Source of the DNA: Conus ventricosus
Taxonomy: Eukaryota > Mollusca > Gastropoda > Neogastropoda > Conidae
Assembly: GCA_018398815.1 (NCBI GenBank)
Contig: JAFLJL010013948.1
Span: 101,636 to 165,635 of the forward strand
Direction of reading: 5' to 3'
DNA length: 64,000 nucleotides
Below, in pieces: positions 8,533 through 18,818 of this stretch. The position numbers were made by a program, and so were the translations under genes. The first letter of the stretch is position 1, and each line of letters opens with the position of its first letter. Below the pieces are notes generated by a model, which worked only from the letters and a program-made list of their open reading frames with translations, was not told where the DNA came from and searched no databases.

Positions 8533-11523
8533 GATGGGAATGCAGTGACAGGAGCGAAGCAGCTGACTTTAGTCAACTGTTCTGGAAGCATGTTCTTACA
8601 GCAAACTCTGTAATTCGATGAAAGAACGCGCTGTAATCTACCTGACTTCGACAACATATCCAATGGAAATCTGTCGAGTGTATTTCCACTTAAATCCAGC
8701 TCTTGGATTTGTGGCATATTTTTCAAACCTGTTGAACCAATTGTTTCAACAGCACCAAACGAGGTATTGAATGTTTTCAAGTGAGGGAAATACAGAGATA
8801 CATTATTGTAAAGAATATTGATCTGTGTTTGTGATATGTCAACTTGACTCAATGAATACATAATGTGCTTCGTCGTTTCACTTTTTATTTTATTGAGAGG
8901 ATTGTTTCCCATGTGAAGGCGTTTTAAATGTGGCAACTGAAGGAAATAAGCCAAGTCGAGAGTTCGAATACTATTATGAGCTAAATCGACAGTTTCCAAA
9001 TGTGTCATTTTAGAATGCGAAATGTTATGAATAGAACAATGAGATAAAATCAAAACAACAAGGTAAACGACTGAATCAAAATCAGACAGTGACATGTTGG
9101 AACCAGTTGCATCCACATATCGCAGCTGAGGAAAGCGGGCAGAAAGAAATGGCGCTGAACATAGGAACACGTGACCTTGACACTGACACCCTTCAGAGCA
9201 CATCGTATCACACATCATCTCATCATCACGCTGTGGGCACTGACCCCAACCATCACACAGATGATCTCTATGCACGCAGGTTCGAGACGCTCGACATCGG
9301 TAGAAACCAGGGCACTTCACTATCTCGCATTCCTGCTCGTCCTCTCCATATACACAGTCAAAGAATCCATTACATCTAGTGTAGATAGGTAGGCAGTACA
9401 GCCATTCAGATGTACAAAGGTAATGACTATGAGGACAAGAGTGGTCGGCTGTCATCAGCTGTTGGGTGAAGTAACCTGCCCATCCAGATCCACGTAAAAC
9501 TGTCGATTAATGTTTTCCTCTTTGATCGGGGCATGGTAGGTGGCATCATCAGAACATCCAATCTCATCCGAATCGTCCAGACAATCTGTGTATTGATTGC
9601 AATATTGACCGTGTGACACACACTGACCGTTTGAGCACAGAAAACCGACACACACAAATTCACAAAATATTTCATCACTTCTGTCTACACAATCCTTTCT
9701 GAAATCACACAGCAAAGTATGATGCAATTTAATCTTATCGTCATCACATCTGAATGGGGTGTAGGTTAATTGTTTTCTTGCAATTAATGTGTCACCAGAC
9801 AACACACAACTAACGTTTAACCGTTTGTAAGGTGCTAAATCTGTCATTTTCATACACTGACTCTTCGTGTCAAAAGACAAAAACGTATGTGTAACAAACT
9901 TCGTAGAGCAAATGACCAAACGTTGGCGTGTCTTCATGCAAATATATTTCAAGTGCCCCAAGTCAGCCGATAAAACTGGTGAATTAAAGGCTACATGTGG
10001 TTGTGATTTAAATTCACATACTATTAAAGGAACGTCATGGAAATTGGCAAATCTTGCCCCTTCATGTGTGACATACGTGCTTTCAAAAGACCTTGAAGGA
10101 ACATACTGACGCCCTGTATGGAAGTGATTCATGTTATAGATCAAAGTGGAGTCCAACCATGCACGAAATTTGCTATACATAAATGGCACATTATACCATC
10201 CTGACTTTAGTCCTATTGATGCTTTAAATCTTCTATAGTTGATAAACACCGATTGAAAATTTGACTTTTCTCTCCTAGTTTTCACATTCGCTAGTTTTTT
10301 ACCCAATTTATGACACTCTAAGTCCGAAAATAACAGTGGGCACACACTTTTTGTTCCGTATGAGTAATCTAAAACACTTGTCACGTGATGCCACCAGACC
10401 CTTGCAGTCAGCACTGCTAAAGGGACAGTCTCCTGTTTCATCCCGTCCGTCTTCACATTCTGTCCACTGATTACAGTGCAGGTGAGTTGAACATCAGAAT
10501 AGTATGGCACAGAACAGTTGAACAAACCACTGGGCAACTTCGCTGGCTGGTTGCTCTTTGGAAGCACAGACACGAACAGTTTCAGACCACTGTGAAGATG
10601 ATTTTCCAGCCTCAGTTTGAGGTGGGAAGTGTAAACAATGGTAACTGATGGATGACAAGTAACACACGCAGTAAAAAACTCTTCGAAAACCGAGGATGAG
10701 ACAATTGCATACTTCCCTGTCATGGCTGAACTTACATTAGCGTCCTGAAAACCTAAGGAAAGACGTGTTCTCACATGACTGATTTCATGAAAACTGATAA
10801 GGAAAGTCGCAGCTACTCTCCAATCGTGATCAAAACGCATTTCTACTCGAGTGTTCCATAGTGTATATGGTGTGATTATATACATGAAATGTTTCAGAAT
10901 ATGATTTACAATTAAACTATGGGTTTTTATCAGCTGAAAATACACGTCAACATGCGGTCTGTTGATACTTACCAGCAACATCTTGTTTTTATTTGTTATG
11001 TCTGAGTCAACAAAACTTTCCTCCATGTCATGAAAATAGCAGGCCACAATAAATGAATAACGTCTGTTGTTGTTTAGGACATTGATTATTTCAAATTTCC
11101 AGAACCGTGAATCACAGTCGTACGACAGTCGTCGTCGAACACGAGCGCGCACATACCTAGCCTGGGTACTTTCACCTGCAGTGAACAGAACGGTGTGGCA
11201 CGGTCACACATCCCATATACCACACCCTGCTGTGTGGTGCGTGGTAACGAGCTGCCGTCACAGCTTGATGCATTAGTCTGTAGGATTGTAGTGTTCGTGC
11301 TGTTTTGAGTCTGAAGATATTCCACGCCTGGACAAACGGCACTCATATTCAGTGGACCAGGGCTGATGTCCATATTTGGCGCATTCCAGTTTTGCTGTTG
11401 TGTAGATATGTTAGCACAGAGAACGAGGAGGACACACCCAAATCTGCAAAGCTCTGTGATGCAAGTGGTCAGTACATTGCCTCTGATGATTGATGTAGCA
11501 CGTAGTCCCGACTTTCTTTCCAT
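7591..11523 (-). CDS. GRL101-like LDLa/LRR G-protein coupled receptor (whole gene, frame-broken)
   Basis: Four consecutive minus-strand frames make up one receptor: a putative signal region, a long unassigned ectodomain, LDL-receptor class A repeats, leucine-rich repeats, then a rhodopsin-type seven-helix domain ending at 7,591. This layout is that of the mollusc GRL101 / LGR family, whose ectodomains bind ligand and couple to G proteins at the plasma membrane. The gene has no visible introns over 3.9 kb. Frames change at about 11,110, 9,455 and 8,510, each by a single-base phase difference and without plausible intron borders. Either it is a recent pseudogene or these are consensus errors; the intact domain content favours a recently functional gene. 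A 52-bp array with CRE sites begins about 60 bp upstream of the first ATG. Confidence 0.8.
8484..9455 (-). CDS. Receptor LDLa repeats 3-4 and leucine-rich repeats
   Basis: 323 codons. Residues about 8-43 and 48-81 are two further LDLa repeats (CNGFFDCVYGEDEQEC; CDGWGQCPQRDDEMMC). A Cys-rich cap (CSEGCQCQG) precedes about six leucine-rich repeats (LETVDLAHNSIRTLDL, LKRLHMGNNPL, IQELDLSGNTLDRFP). It ends in the LRR C-terminal cap (YRVCCKN..CFAP..FPSC) that leads to the first helix in this family. The frame is lost at about 8,510, a few codons before the first transmembrane helix. Confidence 0.85.
   Translation of the reverse strand: MTADHSCPHSHYLCTSEWLYCLPIYTRCNGFFDCVYGEDEQECEIVKCPGFYRCRASRTCVHRDHLCDGWGQCPQRDDEMMCDTMCSEGCQCQGHVFLCSAPFLSARFPQLRYVDATGSNMSLSDFDSVVYLVVLILSHCSIHNISHSKMTHLETVDLAHNSIRTLDLAYFLQLPHLKRLHMGNNPLNKIKSETTKHIMYSLSQVDISQTQINILYNNVSLYFPHLKTFNTSFGAVETIGSTGLKNMPQIQELDLSGNTLDRFPLDMLSKSGRLQRVLSSNYRVCCKNMLPEQLTKVSCFAPVTAFPSCTTLLPGDLYVLSIG
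9455..11152 (-). CDS. Receptor ectodomain with LDLa repeats 1 and 2
   Basis: A 565-codon frame. Most of it is an unassigned ectodomain with regular Cys and Ser/Thr content. Its C-terminal 100 residues contain two LDL-receptor class A repeats. The first has the CDFRKDCVDRSDEIFC core and the second CNQYTDCLDDSDEIGC, both with the acidic calcium-binding D-x-SDE box. The internal ATG at 11,152 is probably not the true start, since the frame continues the upstream segment. The stop TGA overlaps the next segment's ATG (9,453-9,457). Confidence 0.75.
   Translation of the reverse strand: MRARVRRRLSYDCDSRFWKFEIINVLNNNRRYSFIVACYFHDMEESFVDSDITNKNKMLLVSINRPHVDVYFQLIKTHSLIVNHILKHFMYIITPYTLWNTRVEMRFDHDWRVAATFLISFHEISHVRTRLSLGFQDANVSSAMTGKYAIVSSSVFEEFFTACVTCHPSVTIVYTSHLKLRLENHLHSGLKLFVSVLPKSNQPAKLPSGLFNCSVPYYSDVQLTCTVISGQNVKTDGMKQETVPLAVLTARVWWHHVTSVLDYSYGTKSVCPLLFSDLECHKLGKKLANVKTRREKSNFQSVFINYRRFKASIGLKSGWYNVPFMYSKFRAWLDSTLIYNMNHFHTGRQYVPSRSFESTYVTHEGARFANFHDVPLIVCEFKSQPHVAFNSPVLSADLGHLKYICMKTRQRLVICSTKFVTHTFLSFDTKSQCMKMTDLAPYKRLNVSCVLSGDTLIARKQLTYTPFRCDDDKIKLHHTLLCDFRKDCVDRSDEIFCEFVCVGFLCSNGQCVSHGQYCNQYTDCLDDSDEIGCSDDATYHAPIKEENINRQFYVDLDGQVTSPNS
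11086..11523 (-). CDS. Receptor N-terminus with signal-like segment
   Basis: 145 codons from the most upstream ATG. A hydrophobic run (FGCVLLVLCANIS, residues about 29-41) fits a signal peptide preceded by a long n-region. The following stretch has several N-glycosylation sequons (NMS, NST, NTT, NAS) and spaced cysteines, as expected for an extracellular domain. The frame leaves the gene near 11,110, where the next segment (9,455-11,152) takes over. Confidence 0.6.
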   Translation of the reverse strand: MERKSGLRATSIIRGNVLTTCITELCRFGCVLLVLCANISTQQQNWNAPNMDISPGPLNMSAVCPGVEYLQTQNSTNTTILQTNASSCDGSSLPRTTQQGVVYGMCDRATPFCSLQVKVPRLGMCALVFDDDCRTTVIHGSGNLK

Positions 11524-11584
11524 CGTAACTCCTCTTTGACCTGAACTAAGTGCTTAGGCAAGCTATTACGCCACGTGTTGTGTC

Positions 11585-12360
11585 AGTGTCCTAATCCTCT
11601 GTCTATGCCACTAATACAGATCATGTGTTGACGTCAGAGTGTGAATCCTCTGTCTATGCCACTAATACAGATCATGTGTTGACGTCAGAGTCGTGACTCA
11701 TCTGTCTATGCCACTAACACAGATCATGTGTTGACGTCAGAGTCGTGAATCATCTGTCTATGCCACTAATACAGATCATGTGTTGACGTCAGAGTCGTGA
11801 CTCATCTGTCTATGCCACTAACACAGATCATGTGTTGACGTCAGAGTCGTGATTCATCTGTCTATGCCACTAACACAGATCATGTGTTGACGTCAGAGTC
11901 GTGAATCATCTGTCTATGCCACTAATACAGATCATGTGTTGACGTCAGAGTCGTGAATCCTCTGTCTATGCCACTAATACAGATCATGTATTGACGTCAG
12001 AGTCGTGAATCCTCTGTCTATGCCACTAACACAGATCATGTGTTGACGTCAGAGTCGTGAATCATCTGTCTATGCCACTAATACAGATCATGTGTCGACG
12101 TCAGAGTCGTGAATCCTCTGTCTATGCCACTAACACAGATCATGTGTTGACGTCAGAGTCGTGAATCATCTGTCTATGCCACTAACACAGATCATTGTGT
12201 TGACGTCAGAGTCGTGAATCATCTCTCTATGCCACTAACACAGATCATGTGTTGACGTCAGAGTCCTGAATCATCTCTCTACGCATTAATACAGATCACG
12301 TGTTGACGTCAGTGTCGTGACTCATCTGTCTATGTCACAAATACAATCATGAGTTGATAT
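11585..12360. repeat. 52-bp tandem array with a CRE (TGACGTCA) in each unit
   Basis: About 14 near-identical units of 51-52 bp plus one decayed unit at the distal end. Each unit reads CTGTCTATGCCACTAA, then CAGATCATGTGTTGACGTCA, then a short spacer. The 8-bp palindrome TGACGTCA, the cAMP response element, is preserved in nearly every unit. The array sits directly upstream of the receptor gene on the minus strand, so it could act as a promoter-proximal CREB/ATF array. A regulatory role is inference. Confidence 0.95.
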
Positions 12361-12469
12361 CAGTGTACATGGACATAGTTGTCAGTAATCACCAGTATTG
12401 CGCATGTGTTGTATACGTTTTGCACCAAGAAATGATAATAGACCTCTAAGATGTCCCCAGACGCGTGTT

Positions 12470-13205
12470 GATGTTGTCAGTGTTCTGGATCATGTGTTGA
12501 TGTCTGTGTTGTGGACCATCTGTTGATGTATGTGTTGTGGACCATGTGTTGATGTCTGTGTTATGGACCATGTATTGGTGTCTGTGTTATGGACCATGTG
12601 TTGATATCTGCATTGTGGATCATGTGTTGATGTCTGCATTGTGGACCATGTGTTGATGGCTGCGTTGTGGATCATGTGTTGATGTGTCTCGTGGAGCATA
12701 TGATGATGTCTGTGTCATTGACCATGTGTTGGTTCTGTGTTGTGGACCATGTGTTGATGTCTGTGTTATGGACCATGTGTTGTTGTCTGTGTTGTGGATC
12801 ATGTGTTGATGTCAGTCTCGTGGAGCATATGACGATGTCTGTGTTATGGACCATGTGTTGATGTCTGTGTTGTGGACCATGTGTTGATGTCTGTCTCGTG
12901 GACCATGTGTTGATGTCTGTGTTATGGACCATGTGTTGATGTCTGTGCTGTGGACCATATGACGATGTCTGTGTTGTGGACCATGTGTTGATGTCTGTGT
13001 TGTGGACCATGTGTTTGATGTTTGTGTTCTGGATCACGTGTTGATGTCTGTCTCGTGGACCATATGTCGATGTCTGTGTTGTGGACCATGTGTTGATGTC
13101 TGTGTTGTGGACCATGTGTTGATGTCTGTGTTGTGGACCCTAATAGTAATGTGTGTGCTGTGGACCATGTGTTGATATCTGTGCTCAGGACATGTGTTGA
13201 TGTCT
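12470..13205. repeat. 26-bp minisatellite, copy 1
   Basis: About 28 units of 26 bp built on TGTTGATGTCTGTGTTGTGG followed by ACCATG. The same unit occurs inside the three esterase-element copies (26,170-26,530; 31,640-31,990; inverted at 62,500-62,830). Confidence 0.95.
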
Positions 13206-13418
13206 GTTGTTGTTGTTTTGTTTTGTTTTACGTCTTTCCACATTACGTGATATTAGACGAAAAAAAAAAAGAGAGAGAAAAAAAGGAAAAATCGGGGCCG
13301 GGGAAAAAAGGGTAACACAACGTGTAAAAAGAAAAAATTAACTTATCTACACTATAACACAAAAATAGAAAAAACCCATATAACTCTTCTGTCTCATCTC
13401 ACTACTGACTGCTATCTA

Positions 13419-15072
13419 TTATAAGTATTTGCCAATTGGACTTTTAGCTACGTGTAAAAAGAAAAGATATGTTTCACTTGGTGACAGGAAAACATTTTGA
13501 ATAGGCTGTACAGACGTATTTGGAATGAATTTTTTCATGACGTTACACAAAAGAATGTGATCAGTTGATATACTATGACCACATATACAATGTATATTTT
13601 TGACATACTTTGTTTTAAAGCAATCCAGTTTCCATCTACAGATCAAGGAACTTATCTGTCGTCTACGATAAATGTTTTGATCGTACTTACTTAACTTTTC
13701 ATGAATATTTTTCATTTCATCATGTAAACCAAAACACCCAGTTTCTCTTTCTATCAAATGAACATTAGAAAATTGCACTTTTTCTGCCAAAGTATAGCAC
13801 TCTTGCACTGACATAGAGAAGTTCAGAAAATGCGAATCTGAAGATCGTTTTGCTCCTCTCTTTGCTAGAACATCAACCTTTTCATTATAATATAACCCAC
13901 AGTGGGAGGGCACCCAAAGAAATGTTACTTCAGTGTCTCTAACTGAGAGGAAATGGACTAAGTTATTTATTTCAGTTATCATCTCAGGTCGAATTTTTAA
14001 TTTAAAATTCTTCATTGCAGTAAGAACTGACTTAGAATCTACGCATAAAGCAACTTTAAATAAATTTTGAGGGTAATCAGCAACAAACTTTAAGGCCATG
14101 ATTATGGCAGTTAACTCAGCAGTGAATATAGATTTTTTTTTCGAGATAATAGGACTTTTCTTTGTTAAGGCCTGGGATAATGTATGCTGCACCTGCATGT
14201 TCATTGATTAATGATCCATCAGTGTATATCTTAAAATGGTTGGAGTAGTGATCATGCAAATGCATTTTCATATTGCTTAATAACAAATTAGTATTTTCAG
14301 CCTTTGTTAAATCTGTACGCTCAATATCAAAATGTGCTCGTATTAGTTTCCAGGGAGGGATAGGAGACACAATAGATCTTTTTGCAATATATGTTAGTGT
14401 GATATCTGAGGATTCTAAAATCGAGGAAGCATATGTTCTTAGAGTCATTTGGGATGATTTGTTTTTAGCCCTTTTGGAAAAATCAGTGTCTGGTTTAATA
14501 TTTATTTCAGGGCCTATATTGTTGTCTATAGTAGAACTTCTTATAACAAATTTGGTGCATGCAAGATTCCTATATTCTTCCAGTGGTAATATCCCAGCAG
14601 CACTGTATGCTTTTATACAAGAGGCATGGACTGGTAGTCCCATGGCTATCTTATACGCTTTGGAATCAATACTTTGTAGTTTTTTCAGTAAGTATTTGGG
14701 TGCACTGAAGAACACTTCTTGTGCATACGTTAATTTTTATCTAACCAGTGCAGCAGAAAGGTGCAAAAGAGTAACTGTGTCCTGAGCCCAAGCATGCTTA
14801 CTGATAATCTTTAATAGATTTAAAGGTTTTCGAGCTTTTGTTAGAACATGTTCTATATGGAAATTCCATGACAACTTTGATGTTAAATTTACTCCAAGGA
14901 ATTTAACTATTTTTGTATATTTGATGGGTATGCCGCTGACTTGAAATAAAGGCATATTAACTGGGTCAGATGCAGTATTAAATAACATAATGTTTGTTTT
15001 TTCAGTTGATATTTGCAAACCATTTTCCGTCATATAATCAGAAAAGGTATTTAGTTCTTTTTGATATAACTT
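13419..15072 (-). pseudogene. LINE RT thumb, RNase H and C-terminal region
   Basis: The LINE resumes below the Penelope insertion. 14,737-15,033 holds the end of the RT (GLQISTEKTNIMLFN, VKFLGVNLTSKLSWNFHIEH). 14,116-14,715 holds the connection and RNase H start (KIYTDGSLINEHAGAAYI). 13,419-14,204 holds the rest of RNase H (FTAELTAIIMAL, LCVDSKSVLTAM, VTFLWVPSHCGL..NEKVDVLAKRGA), giving the D-E-D-H/D catalytic set, followed by a Cys/His motif (CICGHSISTDHILLC). Frame changes at about 14,730 and 14,150-14,200. Confidence 0.88.
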
Positions 15073-15144
15073 TTAATATACAAAAGCAATAGTCCTCCAA
15101 AGGGAAGAAAACAGTATAGAAAAATCACAATACCACTCATCTAA

Positions 15145-15170
15145 TTTTCGGCCACGTGGCCTTTTTCAAG
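15145..15170 (-). ncRNA. Penelope 3' helix II/GAAA motif (hammerhead-like, degenerate)
   Basis: On the minus strand CTTGAAAAA is followed by a perfect hairpin GGCC-ACGT-GGCC and GAAA. The order matches the CUGANGA-helix II-GAAA core, but the first box is altered, so it is at most a relic. Confidence 0.4.
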
Positions 15171-15607
15171 AGAAAAAAAAACAAAAACAATGCAACTATG
15201 TAATGTCCATCTTCGGTGGCTGGTCAGGGCAAAGAATTGACGTCATAAATATCTTACGCAATTTCTGACATCATAATGTGTGATGTCATCAACAAGGGAA
15301 CAAAAAAAAAAAAAAGGGGGGGGGAGGGGGGTGGGGGGAGGAAGGGGTGCAAGTTGTGTGTGTGTCTGTGTGTAGTTATACAGTAACCAATGTACTCCAA
15401 AAACATAACAACACGCTTCATAAATCACAATGAAACTGCGACCATAGTCCTGTCTGTGACTGTGCATGGCATACAAGAACTGTCACCTGAAAAATATATA
15501 TAAATTTCCTGCAATTCATCAATGTTGTTTACAGGTAAATCTGGATAGGGTTGTTACAAAATTTGTCTTAACATTACATCCATTTGGCACCCTTGTATCC
15601 AATGTCC

Positions 15608-16771
15608 TTATCCATTTTTCTTCAGCAATAAGTCTGAAGCTTTTGCTTTCACTGTAAGCTTTTGCCAACACTGCAACACAAGGTCTCCCACTGAATGCTG
15701 AAGGAAATGTCGCATTACTGGCTTTTCTCTTTGGAACTTGATGTCACGTCTGTGTTCCGCTATTCTTTCTTTCAATGAACGTCCGGTTTCACCAACATAA
15801 ACTGTCTTATTACACCGTTTACACAACAGAGCATATATCAAATTTCTATCCGCACATGTCACGTTGCTCATAACATTGTGCGAAGATTTCTGCTTTGTGT
15901 CCAACACTGTTGAAGTTACTAGTGAAGAACAGGTGTCACAATCACACATTTCTGCTTTTCCCTTCACTGCTCTTTCAGTTTTCTGGTGAACCAACGTATC
16001 ACATAAATTTTTATCCCGTCTGTATGCAGGCATTGGTAGTCTTTGGAATACTTTGCGCATGTATTCTGACTTATAGAGCGTATCACTATGTCTCTTTAGT
16101 ACAGCTTGTACATCTGGCAACAATCTTGAAAATGTCAACACTAGTGGTACTCTTTCAGTGTTTCCTTTCTTTTTTTTCTGAAGAAGTCGGTTCCTATCTA
16201 TGTTATCAACTGTTTTCAACTGACCTTCTATGAGTTTGCTGCTATAGCCACGTTTGCGCAACTGGTTCTTAAGTTCAGATCTGTGTTTTAGATAGTCCTC
16301 ATCCTTTTCACAGATTCTTCTCAACCTAACACCCAAACCATATGCTAGAGATTTTTTTGTATGTGGGGGATGGCAAGAATCCTGCCTGAGGTATAACTGT
16401 TTATCACTATCTTTCTTGAACAGATCTGTGTAGACATGGCCATTCTCTAACTTAACCAGAGTGTCAAGGAATTCAATTTGTTCTTTACTCCATCGTAGAG
16501 TGATTTTTATGTTGGTATGTATGGTGTTGGCATAATCTGTGAAACGTAAAAGGGAGTCAAGGTCACCATTCCAAATGCCAAACCCATCATCAATGTAACG
16601 TTTGTAGAAATAAGGTTTCTGTTCAAACTCCAAAAGCTTCTCATCCCACTTCCGCATGTATGTACAAGCAAAGTTTCTCCCTAGTCTGGACCCTATGGCT
16701 ATTCCATCTGTCTGTTTGTAGTGTGAATCCCCTAAACTGAATCCATTATAATCTAAAACAGTTTCAATCAT
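15608..16771 (-). CDS. Penelope RT + GIY-YIG endonuclease (partial, open)
   Basis: An uninterrupted 387-codon frame. The N-terminal part is the RT palm and thumb: QTDGIAIGSRLGRNFACTYM, then FYKRYIDDGFGIWNGD, where YIDD is the catalytic box, then IEFLDTLVKLENGHVYTDLF. The middle is a basic linker with KKKKKGNTERVPLVL. A Cys-knuckle (CDCDTCSS) precedes the GIY-YIG domain (LIYALLCKRC..VYVGETGRSLKERIAEHRRD), with the catalytic Tyr, Arg and downstream elements visible. About the first third of the RT is missing. This is the best preserved transposon ORF in the window, so the insertion is fairly young. Confidence 0.93.
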   Translation of the reverse strand: MIETVLDYNGFSLGDSHYKQTDGIAIGSRLGRNFACTYMRKWDEKLLEFEQKPYFYKRYIDDGFGIWNGDLDSLLRFTDYANTIHTNIKITLRWSKEQIEFLDTLVKLENGHVYTDLFKKDSDKQLYLRQDSCHPPHTKKSLAYGLGVRLRRICEKDEDYLKHRSELKNQLRKRGYSSKLIEGQLKTVDNIDRNRLLQKKKKGNTERVPLVLTFSRLLPDVQAVLKRHSDTLYKSEYMRKVFQRLPMPAYRRDKNLCDTLVHQKTERAVKGKAEMCDCDTCSSLVTSTVLDTKQKSSHNVMSNVTCADRNLIYALLCKRCNKTVYVGETGRSLKERIAEHRRDIKFQREKPVMRHFLQHSVGDLVLQCWQKLTVKAKASDLLLKKNG

Positions 16772-16854
16772 TTCAATTGCACAGTCCGTTGGTACGATGG
16801 GTCTAGGTCTGCTTTGTAAAGCTTCTACACATGCTTCTATTCCCTCTTAATATA

Positions 16855-17868
16855 GTTTTGTGATCTGACAGATGTACTTTTTTATGTCACTTTCATCCAT
16901 ATGCATATGTAATCTGCATATTGGGCTAGTTTTTATATTTTTAGCAATATTTGAGGGTAAATCGTACATTAGAATACTAAATAGTAAAGGGGCAATAACA
17001 GACCCCTGAGGAATATCCATGTGTAATTTTCTTCTCGTAGAATAGGAGTTCCTTACCTTCGTTCTAATATATCTATTTTCTAAGAAGTTTCTAATAAAAT
17101 CATAAATATTTCCTGACAACCCAATCTCTTTAAGTTTATAAAGCAAACGAGAGTGCCATACTTGATCGTAAGCTTTAGTGATATCAAAAAAGGTTGCTAG
17201 TAAACATTTTCTCCTGGAAAACTGATGTTTAATTTGAGTGGTAAGTTTGACCAAGTGTTCAATAGCACTTTTACCCTTTCGAAAACCTGCTTGGTTTGTT
17301 GGGATAACTTTGTTCTTTTCACAAAAGTAGTTTAGTCTATTTAAAACAATTGTTTCATAAAGTTTACAGACGTGAGAAGTTAATGAAATAGGTCTGTAAC
17401 TATCTATACTTTCTTTCAGTTTACCTTCCTTGTGAATCGGTACTATTACTGATTCTTTCCATATTTGTGGCAAATGACCTGAGCTCCAGCATTTTTTAAA
17501 TATATTAAGTAAAATGCTTATCCATTTGTCTGGAAAATGCTTAATCATTTCATTTGAAATGGCCGTCAATCCCAACAGCTGTCTTTTTGATTGGGAGAAT
17601 CTATGGCGTCTTTCACCTCTTGTAATGTAACTGGGGCGTTGATGTCGCACGTGTCGTTATCAGATACATCATTAAAGACATGGGTACATTCTTTATCCTC
17701 TCTGAATTTTCTTTGGTTTTCAGGCAACCCATCTAACCTGTTTTCTTTAGCAAACTGGTCGACAAACGCTTCTGCTTTGTCTGTGGATGATGGTAACTTG
17801 TTATTATCAAGAATGATAGGATATTCTGGGAGTTTGGTTCCATTTTCATCGTTTTTATCTCTTTCCAT
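16855..17868 (-). pseudogene. LINE reverse transcriptase, first half
   Basis: Fingers and palm motifs are clear: WKESVIVPIHKEGK, SYRPISLTSHVCKLYE, NQAGFRKGKSAIEHL, DITKAYDQVWH (first catalytic Asp) and IPQGSVIAPLLFSILMYDL. At the catalytic YADD box the sequence reads TATGCAGATTA on the minus strand (about 16,911-16,921). This gives YAD-Y, so the second Asp is lost by substitution or indel. Shortly after that the Penelope insertion cuts the gene. The linker from the endonuclease (17,566-17,868) is in another frame. Confidence 0.88.
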
Positions 17869-18103
17869 ACCATTCTACTATCTTTGTGATCGAATGTGTT
17901 TCTCTTGCAAAATTGTCCCAATAATCCTTTTTGGCTTGTTCCATAACTCTATTACTATGTACATTTGAGTGTTTCATTTCCTTAAAATTTTCATCCACCA
18001 TTTTCTTATCTTGACTTTCCTTGAATAACCGTTTTTTTTTTTCTCATTAACTGCCTTATCGCAATCTTCAGTCCACCAAACATTACCGAGATGTTTACCC
18101 CCT

Positions 18104-18818
18104 TTAGAACCCTTGATTCTTCAATTTAGGAATACATGAACCAGACACTTTTAGAACAGAAGTACAAAACGTGTCAAACATTGTATCAATATCATCATCT
18201 GGGGACAAGCTTATGTCTAGATCTTTAAGTTTGTCGTAAAACTGAGACCATCTGGCATTTTTATAATCAAATCTTGGGATTGTATCATCAGGTTTTGTGT
18301 CTTCAAAATTAGGGGACTGATTAATTGTAATATTGATTGGTATGTGATCACTCCCAAGAGTTTCACTATAAGTTTCCCACGCACATGACAAAGCCATTTT
18401 AGGTGAAACCAAAGTTAAATCAATTGCAGTAGCTCTATGTGTAGATATATCAGGAACTCTGGTATAAGAACCATCATTGAGTAGGCATAAAGTTGAGTCT
18501 ACAACATTTTCCACAAACCTATTGCTACTGACCTGTGTACTCTCTTTTTTCCCAGAAAGGAGAATGGGCATTAAAATCCCCTCCTACTAACCATTTACCA
18601 TTATCATTCTTGATATTTTTCATCCATTCAGTATTAGCTTCATGTGGACCCTTAGGTAAATATACAGAAGCACAGTTTACTTGTAACGAGTCCGAAAACT
18701 TGACAGTTACAGCACATGAAAAAATCCCATGTAATCCACTAGGCACAGGTGATTGTTTGTCACAATACTGTAGTCCAGTGTGAATATAGATAGCACAATT
18801 TACTCTATCCATTTTCAT
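18104..18818 (-). pseudogene. LINE AP-endonuclease (EEP) domain
   Basis: Two overlapping frames (18,525-18,818 and 18,104-18,571) hold the C-terminal part of an exonuclease-endonuclease-phosphatase domain: VGGDFNAHSPFWE, then IDLTLVSPK and GSDHIPI. These carry the catalytic Asp/Asn and the terminal SDH. The enzyme nicks target DNA to prime reverse transcription. A frame change lies at about 18,530-18,570. Coding sequence continues upstream to about 18,900 (LRRLEQNYYPQVV). Confidence 0.85.

Larger units (their letters stand above)
15081..16846 (-). mobile_element. Penelope-like element (5' truncated) nested in the LINE
   Basis: A 1.77-kb minus-strand insertion flanked by TTAATATA at 15,073-15,080 and 16,847-16,854, an 8-bp target duplication within the LINE coding sequence. 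It carries the C-terminal two-thirds of a Penelope polyprotein, a (G)n/(A)n patch at about 15,300-15,345, and a hammerhead-like helix near its 3' end. The LINE frame resumes on the other side, so the insertion postdates the LINE. Confidence 0.88.

Noticed and set aside
12490..13243. His/Asn/Thr-rich repetitive proteins
   Set aside because: Artefacts of the 26-bp minisatellite; present in several phases on both strands.
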